In this document: in pieces, positions 32,494 through 40,606 of the stretch
Position numbering within the stretch: the stretch's first letter is position 1
Layout: the number at the start of each line of letters is the position of its first letter
DNA from: Candidatus Poseidoniaceae archaeon
GTDB taxonomy: Archaea > Thermoplasmatota > Poseidoniia > Poseidoniales > Poseidoniaceae
Direction of reading: 5' to 3'
DNA: 52,997 nt
Assembly (NCBI GenBank): GCA_938030705.1
Contig: CALHIR010000015.1
Location: forward strand, 1 to 52,997
The notes under the pieces: model-generated
Databases searched by the model: none
The model's input: only the letters and a program-made list of their open reading frames with translations
Told to the model about the DNA's origin: nothing
Translations under genes and position numbers: made by a program

Positions 32494-33171
32494 TCAAAAT
32501 TTCTTTTTCTCTTCTGGAGGAGTTTCTTCCTCTTCTTCCTCAACTTCAGCCTCGTCAGCCTCGTCAGCCTCGTCTTCGGTGGAGTCTTCTTCAGCCTCGT
32601 CTTCGGTGGAATCTTCTTCCGCCTCCTCAGCCTCGTCTTCGGTGGAATCTTCTTCCGCCTCTTCAGCTTCAGTGGCATCCTCCTCGCCTGCATCGGGGTC
32701 GAGCATTTCGATGACCGTGTCTTCGGCGGTTTCTTTGGCCACCTCAGCGGCGGCAGCGGTAGCGGCATCTTCAGCCTTGGCGATGATGTCTTTTTCGGAG
32801 ACGCGGTCGGCAGAGGCCTGATCGAGAATCATGGCAGCGGCGGCGGCCATGGATGCGTCTACCATGGGAGCGCCACGGTAGACGTATTGAGCAAACAGTC
32901 CAAACAGGCCGAGAACGGCGCCGGAAGCGATAACAGGGCCGCTGTTATTGCGCTGAAGGTCGTCGGGGTCGATGTTGGTTTCCGTTCCGGTCTCGAACAG
33001 CGTGAGGGCTTGAAGGTCGTGGAACCATGTGTTGGAAAGAACTTCAACAACGGCCCAAACGGCGTAAACAATCATCAAAAGAGAGCCCGGTTGCATCCAA
33101 GAGCGATTTTCAAGGACAAAGCCGGCCAAGCCAGTTGAAGATGGGGCTGGGGAGGGCTGTTCATCAGACAT
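32494..33171 (-). CDS. Membrane protein with a long acidic tail, 225 aa
   Basis: No family is recognised. Two membrane spans lie at about residues 30-47 (SLLMIVYAVWAVVEVLSN) and 79-97 (PVIASGAVLGLFGLFAQYV). An Ala-rich helix follows (about 105-150), then about 60 residues that are mostly Glu and Asp in repeated STEDEAEE blocks (about 159-219), ending KKKF. Both termini should face the same side, probably the cytoplasm. It is the first gene of a two-gene unit with the basic-tailed 692-aa protein (11-nt gap). A TATA-like AATGTGAA/TTAAAT region lies about 25-35 nt upstream of the ATG at 33171. Confidence 0.75.
   Translation of the reverse strand: MSDEQPSPAPSSTGLAGFVLENRSWMQPGSLLMIVYAVWAVVEVLSNTWFHDLQALTLFETGTETNIDPDDLQRNNSGPVIASGAVLGLFGLFAQYVYRGAPMVDASMAAAAAMILDQASADRVSEKDIIAKAEDAATAAAAEVAKETAEDTVIEMLDPDAGEEDATEAEEAEEDSTEDEAEEAEEDSTEDEAEEDSTEDEADEADEAEVEEEEEETPPEEKKKF
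32525..32665 (-). repeat. Repeat encoding STEDEAEE acidic blocks
   Basis: The plus strand carries three or more copies of a gcctcgtcttcggtggaatcttcttc-like unit (quoted in part) in the acidic tail, showing recent in-frame duplication. The DNA repeat is more uniform than the rest of the gene. Confidence 0.7.
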
Positions 33172-33264
33172 AGGGATACCTCACTGGTCCAACCTTCGGC
33201 AGTTCACATTTAAATGATATCCCAATAATTGTGCCCAAGCACGGAGTCTTTGGGCTGTTAACGC

Positions 33265-34605
33265 TCAATACTTTCGTTGATTCCTGCGCTGGGATTTACC
33301 TTTTTTTCGCCGGTTCTCCCGTTCAGTTCCATTTCTTTGACCCTCTTTCCAAAATCGGTTGGGCTGTTCCATGCCCTCGGGCATGTCATCAAACGATTCA
33401 ATGGAAAGGCGAAGACCCCCCAATTCGTTTTGCAATTGTTTGACATTCTCGCCACCACGGCCAACCAGCGTCGAAATCATGTTGGACGGAGCATAAACGA
33501 CGGCTGCTGCATCACTGGAAAATCGAACTTGACATTCTACTCCCACCCATTGACGAACCGTTTCAATAATGCGTTCTTTCGCCATGGCTTTCACGGGAGA
33601 AAGATCACTGGACGTGCGCCCTTCCAGGGGAACGACGGCGATTTCTGACCCAAACGCAAACATTTCGTGGGTAAGTTTCCCGCTCGGAAATTCAACCACT
33701 TCAATGACCGGGCGAGCCAACTCTTCCTGCATCCCCGTGGGAGGTTTCACCGTCATCCGCAACTCCAACACTTGCTGGATTTTCCCAGATTCAACGTGAA
33801 GAATGGTATCGAGCACTTGGCTGACCAACCCCAATTCCACCTTACCTATCAAGCGCTGAATGGCTTCCAATGCCGAATTGGCGTGCGTCACGCCCAAAAG
33901 GCCGACCCCTGCGAGACGAACATCGGCGAATATCTCGAAGTCTCGTGCTCGCCGCACTTCGTCAAAGATGACGAAATCCGGTCGAACGAGGAAGATGATC
34001 TCAGCCGTCTTCTCCAAATCGCCCTCGAGGGGAGCGTATTGTGTGATGCGGTCGACCAGCTGCAAATCCCGAGGGGCTTCCATCGTTTTGACCATGGCGC
34101 CGACCTCGGTGTCAAGGTACTCGGCAATCGCTTGCGCCAGTGTGGTTTTTCCAGAACCAGGTCGGCCGCAGATGAAGACACCACGATGATGGTTGCGAAG
34201 GCGTTGAATCAGTCGTTCATCAAGGTCGTAATCCCCGATATTCAGTTTGGCAACGGGTCGAACGACCGTGATTTCTCTGGCGTCTGAAAAAGGCGGCCAG
34301 GCCGAAGTGATGCGAAGGTCGCCCAATTGAATGACCCGGCAGCCTTTGCGGTCGATTTCCAAGAAGCAATCGCTTCGATGACGATGTTCTTCCACCAAGC
34401 GCACCAGGTCTTCCTCAAGTTGCTCCAATTGCAGCGTGTCCCACGTCGTGGAAGATTCAACCTCCAGAAGCTTGAGTGAACCAATCGCGCCTTGCTTGAC
34501 CCGCGGCGGGCAATCGGCCTTCAGAAAGACCGTGTGGACGTCAACCATCAACAACGACTCAAGGTGTTCGGGAAGGGCAGGGTGGTCGCCATGGGTTGCC
34601 ATCAA
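33265..34605 (-). CDS. PilT/VirB11-type secretion-like ATPase with C-terminal KH domain
   Basis: 446 aa. Walker A is CGRPGSGKTTLAQ (about 146-158) and Walker B is FVIFDEVRRAR, followed by the Asp/His-box region (LLGVTHANSALEAIQRLIGK). The C-terminal KH domain has the GxxG loop in VGRGGENVKQLQNELGG, and a basic Arg/Lys tail follows. This matches the archaeal PilT-like ATPases (COG1855), which normally have an N-terminal PIN nuclease domain; here the first 110 residues show no PIN motif, so that domain is missing or replaced. The KH domain suggests RNA binding. The start may be ATG at the first or at Met20. Confidence 0.85.
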   Translation of the reverse strand: MMATHGDHPALPEHLESLLMVDVHTVFLKADCPPRVKQGAIGSLKLLEVESSTTWDTLQLEQLEEDLVRLVEEHRHRSDCFLEIDRKGCRVIQLGDLRITSAWPPFSDAREITVVRPVAKLNIGDYDLDERLIQRLRNHHRGVFICGRPGSGKTTLAQAIAEYLDTEVGAMVKTMEAPRDLQLVDRITQYAPLEGDLEKTAEIIFLVRPDFVIFDEVRRARDFEIFADVRLAGVGLLGVTHANSALEAIQRLIGKVELGLVSQVLDTILHVESGKIQQVLELRMTVKPPTGMQEELARPVIEVVEFPSGKLTHEMFAFGSEIAVVPLEGRTSSDLSPVKAMAKERIIETVRQWVGVECQVRFSSDAAAVVYAPSNMISTLVGRGGENVKQLQNELGGLRLSIESFDDMPEGMEQPNRFWKEGQRNGTERENRRKKGKSQRRNQRKY

Positions 34606-34666
34606 ACCACGGGTCGAGGCCGTCGGCCCTTGACCCTTCGCCCCCGAGGCGGCGCAGTGAACGGGT

Positions 34667-35059
34667 TCAAGCGCCGCTTGGCTGCATCATGTAGCCCGTC
34701 AGCCAAAAAGAGCCGATGAACGACAAGGAAAGCAGGTAGGCACCCACGGTTGGAAAGGCCCAAATGGAGATGGATACTTGGGCGAAAACCACGATGCTCA
34801 GCACCACAGCGAGCATGTTCCATGGACCACTGCCTGAAAGGCGGAGGTAATCAAACGTTGATTCTCGTTCCGACAGTCCCCAAATCAATCCAGTAAGGCC
34901 GCACAAAACGATGAGGGTGAGAACGCCGTCCATCACCGTGCCTTGCAGGAACCAAACACCGAGGCTTGCGATGAGACTCGCTCCAAGCATGCGTTGGACG
35001 GTGGTCATGGAAAGGCCCATGGGTTCGGCCAAGGGCAGGGCATTCTTCAATTCTCGCAA
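34667..35059 (-). CDS. Small membrane protein, about 130 aa
   Basis: No family is recognised. Four hydrophobic spans are visible (MLGASLIASLGVWFLQG, VLTLIVLCGLTGLIWGL, MLAVVLSIVVFAQVSISIWA, AYLLSLSFIGSFWLTGY). The start is uncertain: TTG at 35059 follows the stop of the Gfo/Idh/MocA gene at 35073, while ATG at 35020 or 35008 would shorten the protein. A longer frame to 35134 would overlap that gene. The two genes are probably co-transcribed. Confidence 0.65.
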   Translation of the reverse strand: MRELKNALPLAEPMGLSMTTVQRMLGASLIASLGVWFLQGTVMDGVLTLIVLCGLTGLIWGLSERESTFDYLRLSGSGPWNMLAVVLSIVVFAQVSISIWAFPTVGAYLLSLSFIGSFWLTGYMMQPSGA

Positions 35060-35072
35060 AGAAGTGGTTGGG

Positions 35073-35984
35073 TCAAACCGAATCCTCAACGCCGTAGGTC
35101 CGAAGCCACGCGCTCTGGTCCACGAGCCGTTCAATCGGAGGATAGACGTGTTGCTCCGGGGTGTTGAGGTGATTCAAGAAGTGGTTCCATTCCTCCAAAA
35201 GCGGTTCACTCCCCGTCGATTGAATCGTTTTTTCTTCCCCCGCATTGCTCATCGTGATGGTGCCGCTGCCAAAGTCAAGTGTGGCTCGCCCTGAGGTCCC
35301 TTCAACATGAAGGAGGCGTCGTTCTGTGGATGCAGACCAAGCCACCTCAAAGGCACCTTGCTTGCCATTGGGGAACGTCAAGCCGACGCTTGCCGTGTCT
35401 GACGTAATCGTTCTGTTCAACACCTTCCCTGACATCAACGGACGGTTCAACAACCAGGCGATGAGGTCGAGGGCGTGGACGCCGAGAGTCGAAATTGGTT
35501 GAGCGCCCCTGGGGCGTGGTCGCAGCGTCTGTCGTTCGTAGCGAACGGACATGACCTCACCCAGCATGGCTTTTCCCTCGGGTGAGCGAAGATGCTTCAA
35601 ACCGTGATGGTGGCGAAGAATGTAACCCACCACCAGGACATTGTTGGTGAGATTTGTCAGAAAATCAACCGCCGTTTCGTGATCCAAGGCGAGAGGCTTT
35701 TCCACCAAAAGCGGGAGCGTGCTGGCAAGGGCTTCTCGGGCCAAGGCGACGTGCGTGTCGGGCGGCGTGACGATCGCAAGGCCGTCCAGTTCTTCGTTTT
35801 CGAGCATTTGGCTAAGCGAGGCGTAGGTGGCATCGGCTTCGATAGCCTCCAGTTTTTTGGCATCGATGTCGCACACCACCACCCGGTGGAGGCGTGCTTC
35901 TGATTTCAGCGCCTGAAGTACGCGAAGATGATTGGACCCCCACCGGCCACAACCCACCAACCCGATGGTGAGCTTCATGGCCAT
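35073..35984 (-). CDS. Gfo/Idh/MocA-family oxidoreductase
   Basis: 303 aa. The N-terminal NAD(P)-binding fold is clear (GLVGCGRWGSNHLRVL; VVVCDIDAKKLEAIE), followed by the family's cofactor motif with the catalytic lysine (LLVEKPLALDHETAVDFL). The C-terminal substrate domain has GVHALDLIAWLL, with the conserved His-Asp. Members oxidise or reduce sugars, inositol or related polyols; the substrate is unknown. ATG at 35984 has GGTGAGGG just upstream. The start overlaps the end of a possible small Cys/His-rich frame. Confidence 0.88.
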   Translation of the reverse strand: MAMKLTIGLVGCGRWGSNHLRVLQALKSEARLHRVVVCDIDAKKLEAIEADATYASLSQMLENEELDGLAIVTPPDTHVALAREALASTLPLLVEKPLALDHETAVDFLTNLTNNVLVVGYILRHHHGLKHLRSPEGKAMLGEVMSVRYERQTLRPRPRGAQPISTLGVHALDLIAWLLNRPLMSGKVLNRTITSDTASVGLTFPNGKQGAFEVAWSASTERRLLHVEGTSGRATLDFGSGTITMSNAGEEKTIQSTGSEPLLEEWNHFLNHLNTPEQHVYPPIERLVDQSAWLRTYGVEDSV

Positions 35985-36130
35985 CCCTCACCGGTGAGAC
36001 AAACCAAGACATCGGCCCTCTGTTTCTTGGCTCGTTCGTGCCGAGCGTAAAGGCATGGCCCAAAGCAAGAATGCAGGCGCTTGACATGGCCTGACCGGCC
36101 AACGACAAAGCAGGTCCTCGCCGTGCGCAT
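35975..36130 (-). CDS. Possible small Cys/His-rich protein, 51 aa
   Basis: An open frame fills most of the 198-bp gap between two genes. It has four Cys and three His (RTCFVVGRSGHVKRLHSCFG, then PCLYARHERAKK and VLVCLTG) and a basic middle, as in small zinc-binding proteins. Its TGA overlaps the ATG codons at the start of the oxidoreductase gene, which would allow translational coupling. No good ribosome site precedes the ATG. Without homologues this stays tentative. Confidence 0.3.
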   Translation of the reverse strand: MRTARTCFVVGRSGHVKRLHSCFGPCLYARHERAKKQRADVLVCLTGEGWP

Positions 36131-36182
36131 GGTCTTGCTCAGACTGGCCCCCCTCATGAGGGTGATGATACGCAATATGAGG

Positions 36183-38528
36183 TCAAGCATCCCTTGGTTC
36201 AGATGCTGCGCCATCCGACGTTGATTCGTCCGGCCTGTCTTCACCCGAATCGCCGCTTGCTCCCTCTGATTCCACAACATCATCGCCGTAATAGCGGTCG
36301 TACACGGACGAATGAGGAATGGAAAGGCGGTCTGATTCTTCCATGGTGGTCAAATTGGTCGCTGTGATGCCTGCGGAAGAGATGGCGTAGACAAAGTCGC
36401 CCATGAAGATGGAGCGTCGAATGTTCTTTTCACTCCACCAGAAGCGTTCTTCATCGGCTTCGTAAAGCGAGGAATGGTTCACTTCACCGTACACGGAGAG
36501 GTTCCCGTCCGACTCGTTGACTTCGACGAGCATGAGTTTTGAAATGTACTCGTACGACCATGTGTATTTTCCGTTTTCATAACTCTCTGCGTACCGGTAG
36601 GTGGAGAGCGGGACGGCGAGCATGGATTTTGGCGCCCAATACTGGAAGGCTTTGGATTCGTACGTGGCTTCAGAGGATGACCACGACCATCTGTTGGCTT
36701 GGTCCTGAGCAACCGGCGAAAGACGCAGGGCGTCAGCCTGTTGCGGGTTGGTAGGGTCGGCGATATCAAACAGCGAAATCTGTGTGCCCGACCAGTCAAG
36801 ACCGGTGCCGTCTTCGTTGGCAGGGGCGAGGCCAATGGTCAACAAATGATCCCTCGAGAGCGGGTGAATATAGGTTGAAACACCGGGAACCTTCAGTTCG
36901 CCCAGAATGGTTGGGTTGGTCTCGTCTGAGACATCGATGACCCACAGCGGATCAATTTGTTCAAACGTCACGAGATAGGCGCGGTCGCCGTCGAAGCGGG
37001 CACTCCAGATACGTTCGCCTGGCGCAATGCCGTCCACGCGACCGGCCTCAACGAGCACTTGCTTTTCCGTGTCAAGATCAACCGACCGAACCAAGGTGAC
37101 AAGTTGTGAGGACATCGGGTCTGGGTCTTCCATCCACCACCTGGCCCACTGGCCAACGGTCGTCGCAACACGAAGAACACCTTCGTGCTCAGAAATTGAA
37201 AACTGATTGAGAACCGTTCCCGCGATGCGCCCAGAACCGGTGTAGAGCGTAGCATCTGGAGCGCTGATGTCAAAGGTGTGAAGGTTGGTCATCTCATCCA
37301 TGTCGTCATTGCCCCAGAACCACCACCCAGAAAAGGCCGATTCAGCCAACACCAAAAGGTCGCTGGAAGCGTAAACTTGAGGGTAGGTGCCCACCACATG
37401 GTCCACCTCATAATCAAAGTCGGCAGAGGTCAAGTCGAGTGAGAAAATGCTGGAAATACCGCGCTCCATGCCGTCTTCTGGTGCGACGAAATCACGGCAA
37501 GCATTGTCGCTCATGGCATGGATTGAAACCTCGCCATTGCTGTATTCATAGACTTGAGGGATCAAATCCGCGAGCGTGAGGCGGTCAAGAGTTTCACTGT
37601 TGCTGAGCATCGTTTGATAGGCTACCTTTTCTCTTATTTCCTGACGAAGCGGGTCATCATAATCCAGATTCCAATATCCAGTAGGGAGATCCAACCATGA
37701 CTGTACACCAGGAACGTCCATCCAAGCGTGCGTGATGGTTCGGACCGTCCCGTTGATCTCACGGGCGGTAATGTAGGAGCCTTCAATGAAGAGTTCTCGC
37801 TCAACGTCAGGGGCGCTCCGGTTTGTAATATCAAAAACCGTGAACTTGGTTAGACTGCTCGTGCGCCAAGAAGACCCGTAATCGTCGCCCCAGCCCATGG
37901 CATCAACGACGGGGTGGTTGCGCGAAATTGACCAGGGGTTCATGGTTGAGATGACCACCAGTTGGTCACCATCGAGCATCATGGCCACTGGGTTTCCAGA
38001 AAGCGTGGTGTTGTAGGTGGCTTCAAGTTCTCCGAATTCAGGAACACCAAAGATGTGGAGGTGTTGGCCTTGGAGGTAGTAAATGTGATAGCCGTCGGTC
38101 TTCACAAAATCGGCTTCGTCAACGCCTGATTCTTGGTTATTGGTGCCCGAGAAGTCTTCCCCTTCAACGCGTGTTGGTGCGGTCGTTCGTGGTTGGGCGG
38201 ACGAACTGGTCTCGGCCACGGCTCCGTCGTCCATGGCCATTTCCGCATCCTCAGCCCACATCATATCCCCGTAGTAGTATTGTTCTGCCACCGCCTGCAT
38301 GAGTTCAACCCGGTATTGTTCTTCAATGGATTGTTTGAGGGATTGTTCAAGTTCTTCACAATCGTCGTAAGCAAACAGTTGGGGGCTTGCCATCGTTCGT
38401 GCCGTGATGGTCGACCAGTCATCGGGGAGGACCACGTCGGGGACCTCAACATTTTCTGTGACGTTGAGGCATCCTGCCAACAACATGGTCAAACATAGGC
38501 CAAGCGCAACGAATGGTGTTCGTTCCAT
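36183..38528 (-). CDS. Secreted beta-propeller lipoprotein (Beta_propel family)
   Basis: 781 aa. The N-terminus has a lipobox (LTMLLAGC, Cys20), so the mature protein should be lipid-anchored outside the cell. The hallmark of the archaeal and bacterial Beta_propel family is present (FSGTNNQESGVDEADFVKTD, then GYHIYYLQGQHLHIF), and propeller blades follow, with repeated segments such as LWVIDVSDETNPTILGELKV and ISLFDIADPTNPQQADALRL. The C-terminus is acidic and Ser/Gly-rich. The family's biochemical role is unknown; an extracellular binding function is likely. Confidence 0.88.
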   Translation of the reverse strand: MERTPFVALGLCLTMLLAGCLNVTENVEVPDVVLPDDWSTITARTMASPQLFAYDDCEELEQSLKQSIEEQYRVELMQAVAEQYYYGDMMWAEDAEMAMDDGAVAETSSSAQPRTTAPTRVEGEDFSGTNNQESGVDEADFVKTDGYHIYYLQGQHLHIFGVPEFGELEATYNTTLSGNPVAMMLDGDQLVVISTMNPWSISRNHPVVDAMGWGDDYGSSWRTSSLTKFTVFDITNRSAPDVERELFIEGSYITAREINGTVRTITHAWMDVPGVQSWLDLPTGYWNLDYDDPLRQEIREKVAYQTMLSNSETLDRLTLADLIPQVYEYSNGEVSIHAMSDNACRDFVAPEDGMERGISSIFSLDLTSADFDYEVDHVVGTYPQVYASSDLLVLAESAFSGWWFWGNDDMDEMTNLHTFDISAPDATLYTGSGRIAGTVLNQFSISEHEGVLRVATTVGQWARWWMEDPDPMSSQLVTLVRSVDLDTEKQVLVEAGRVDGIAPGERIWSARFDGDRAYLVTFEQIDPLWVIDVSDETNPTILGELKVPGVSTYIHPLSRDHLLTIGLAPANEDGTGLDWSGTQISLFDIADPTNPQQADALRLSPVAQDQANRWSWSSSEATYESKAFQYWAPKSMLAVPLSTYRYAESYENGKYTWSYEYISKLMLVEVNESDGNLSVYGEVNHSSLYEADEERFWWSEKNIRRSIFMGDFVYAISSAGITATNLTTMEESDRLSIPHSSVYDRYYGDDVVESEGASGDSGEDRPDESTSDGAASEPRDA

Positions 38529-38592
38529 GGTTTAGCCTGTGGGCCCGAACAGGTATTAACGAATTGGTAAATTGGTTTTCCAAGCCGCAGCC

Positions 38593-39411
38593 TTATTGCC
38601 GCTCAAGATTTTGTCGGAGTTGTTCCTGACCATAATTCGATGTCTTCCACGCCTTTTTCGAGCGTTTTGCAGGCTCGATCAGGGCAGTTGCGTGAAGTTC
38701 CTTGATGTGGTGGCTTAACAGTTGACGAGAAATTTGCAGGCGTTCTCGGAGTTCTTTGCTTTCAAGCCCCAACTGTCCGGATTCCTCAAGAACTTCGAGA
38801 ATGGCAAGCCGGGTTCCCGAGAGCGGATTACGAAGAGAGGCGATCTGATCCTTGTCGAGGATTGAGGAAGCGTACCTTCGGTGCTTTCCGCTCTTCCAGG
38901 AGAAAATTTTCCCCTCCAGCTCAAGGGCATGGGTATGGTAGGCCGTCACGCCATTCGCGAGCCCCAGGCCGTCTCGAAGAGCTGAGAAATGGATACCGGC
39001 ATTCGCTTCAATGTAGCCAAGAATTCGGCCTCTGTTCAATTGGTCACCCTTGTGTTTTTTGCGGCGAGAAACCATCGGAACGACCAACGCCACCAACATG
39101 ACAACCCCGATGTATTCAACAAAAATTGCAGAGATAAACAACAGGAGCAGACCCCCCAAGCCACCTGCAAGGTAGAGCGAGGGGTTGGCGGCCTCCGATG
39201 GTGTGCCATCATCTGCTTCGTGTGAAGGTTCGCGAGCCAACGGTGCATCCTCGGCGTTATCGGCTTCAGCACCGCCCAGTTTTTCATTCGGGGACGTTTC
39301 GGTCTCCGTTGAGTTTGAAACCGGTTCTAACCCCTCAAAGGCCGTGGCACCGTAAAGTGAAATTGAGAGAAGCGTAAGGAAAAGAACGCGAGCGAACCAA
39401 ACGCCTCTCAT
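38593..39411 (-). CDS. Membrane-anchored winged-helix regulator
   Basis: 272 aa. A signal-peptide-like start (VLFLTLLSISLYGATAF), then an acidic external stretch (about 27-78), a long double membrane span (about 79-113), a basic stop-transfer (SRRKKHKG), and two cytoplasmic winged-helix domains. The first is GRILGYIEANAGIHFSALRD through LELEGKIFSW; the second is TRLAILEVLEESGQLGLESK through ISRQLLSHHIKELHATALIE. This layout, an outside acidic domain tied to DNA-binding domains inside, is known among euryarchaeal membrane-bound regulators. It could pass an envelope signal to the adjacent beta-propeller and receiver genes, but the target is unknown. Confidence 0.8.
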   Translation of the reverse strand: MRGVWFARVLFLTLLSISLYGATAFEGLEPVSNSTETETSPNEKLGGAEADNAEDAPLAREPSHEADDGTPSEAANPSLYLAGGLGGLLLLFISAIFVEYIGVVMLVALVVPMVSRRKKHKGDQLNRGRILGYIEANAGIHFSALRDGLGLANGVTAYHTHALELEGKIFSWKSGKHRRYASSILDKDQIASLRNPLSGTRLAILEVLEESGQLGLESKELRERLQISRQLLSHHIKELHATALIEPAKRSKKAWKTSNYGQEQLRQNLERQ

Positions 39412-39464
39412 GCAAGGGGGATGGAGGCGTCAACTATCACTGCCGTGGTAAAATGATTTGACGC

Positions 39465-40148
39465 TTAGACAGGTAACATGCCTTGCTGGTAGGCATAGCC
39501 TGCACCACCGATAGCCAGACCAAAAATCATCAACAGCATGAAGCGTTTCTTCCCTTTCTTTGGCTTGTCACCTGACGCTTCAACCGGCACCACAACCGGA
39601 AGGTCGGGTAACAAGGACGCATCGGGGAGAGGGAGAGGGAAGGTGCCGGGAAGGGGGAGGGGGAGGAGAGGGCCTTCGTCCGCTTCAACCTGAATCCGGT
39701 CCGGATAGAGTTCGTCAAGGTCTTCCAACCCCGGAGCATCCGGAATGGTCCCGAGAATGGTCTTCCACACGTTTTCCAAGCTCTCACCGGAAACGGGCTT
39801 CTGCAACCACGCTACCGCGCCCGCCGAGAACGTTGCATTCCGTGCGACATCGGCCATTCGGGCTGGAGCAACGAAGACGATGCGGCTTTCGCCGCCGTGT
39901 TCCCTCATCTCCAGCGCAGCAAGATGACCGTCCAGCGAGGGAATGTCAAGGGAGAGAACAACAAGTTCAGGATCCAAGCGAATGTATTCGTCCACCGCTT
40001 GGTCCCCGTCTTCGCAAAGTTCCACGTTGAAATTTCGTATTTTGAAAAGGTTGGTCAGCCGCAACGACGACATGGGGTTGTTGTCAACAATGAGCACTGT
40101 GGGCGCCGATTCATCGTCGACTTCGGTTACCAATCCCATGCCACTCAA
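39465..40148 (-). CDS. Degenerate receiver-domain protein with C-terminal membrane anchor
   Basis: 227 aa. Residues 15-130 fold like a response-regulator receiver (VLIVDNNPMSSLRLTNLFKI; VVLSLDIPSLDGHLAALEMR; AVAWLQKPVSGESLENVWKT). Asp22 and Lys117 are kept, but the second acidic pocket residue is Asn23 and, by alignment of the Pro-x-x-Asp-Gly turn, the phosphorylated Asp is Ser66. It is therefore probably a pseudo-receiver that does not take a phosphate. A Pro/Leu-rich linker (about 160-190) and a basic patch (KPKKGKKR) lead to a membrane span (LLMIFGLAIGGAGYAYQQ). It follows the FtsY-DUF1844 pair by 35 nt. Confidence 0.75.
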   Translation of the reverse strand: MSGMGLVTEVDDESAPTVLIVDNNPMSSLRLTNLFKIRNFNVELCEDGDQAVDEYIRLDPELVVLSLDIPSLDGHLAALEMREHGGESRIVFVAPARMADVARNATFSAGAVAWLQKPVSGESLENVWKTILGTIPDAPGLEDLDELYPDRIQVEADEGPLLPLPLPGTFPLPLPDASLLPDLPVVVPVEASGDKPKKGKKRFMLLMIFGLAIGGAGYAYQQGMLPV

Positions 40149-40183
40149 TCCAACGCAACGAGCGATAACTCATCAATCAACCG

Positions 40184-40606
40184 CTATTCTTCCTCGTGTT
40201 GAACGGCGGTTGATAGGTCCTCTACCGGCCCGTCTTGGGGTTGCGTAAAGGTCTCCCGAATCACATCGCTTTGGGCTTCTTCCTCCTCGCGTTGCCGTCG
40301 GCGTTGCGGGGCTTGGGTAAATTGCATTTGCAATTCACTGATCACAGCACGGAGCGTTTGGGTCTCCTGATCGCTCAAATTGCCGTTGGTTTTTCGCTGG
40401 AACATTCGAAGGACTTCAATGCCTTCTCGCGCTTCGCCCATGTTGTAGTGAAAGGTCCCCGATTGGTCGGGTAGGAAACCCATTTGCAGCAACGTCGAAC
40501 GTTGCAACATTTGCACCATTTGAAAGAATCTCGCGGCGTCTTCGTCTGCGAACATATCCGCCATGAATAGCGGTACGCGTGGAGGTTTTTGTTCCCTGCG
40601 CTTCAT
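40184..40606 (-). CDS. DUF1844-domain protein, 140 aa
   Basis: Residues about 25-100 match the DUF1844 pattern seen in many bacteria: FFQMVQMLQRSTLLQMGFLP, then ARE-x-IEVLRMFQRKTNGNLS and TLRAVISELQMQF. The function of the family is unknown; it is a short helical hairpin that probably oligomerises. A 35-residue acidic, Gln-rich tail follows. The ATG at 40606 overlaps the ftsY stop (ATGA), so its translation is coupled to ftsY. That placement hints at a role near protein targeting. Confidence 0.85.
   Translation of the reverse strand: MKRREQKPPRVPLFMADMFADEDAARFFQMVQMLQRSTLLQMGFLPDQSGTFHYNMGEAREGIEVLRMFQRKTNGNLSDQETQTLRAVISELQMQFTQAPQRRRQREEEEAQSDVIRETFTQPQDGPVEDLSTAVQHEEE

Noticed and set aside
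32449-32821. Ser/Ala-rich plus-strand frames opposite the acidic tail
   Set aside because: Shadow frames of the repeated acidic codons; no start signals.
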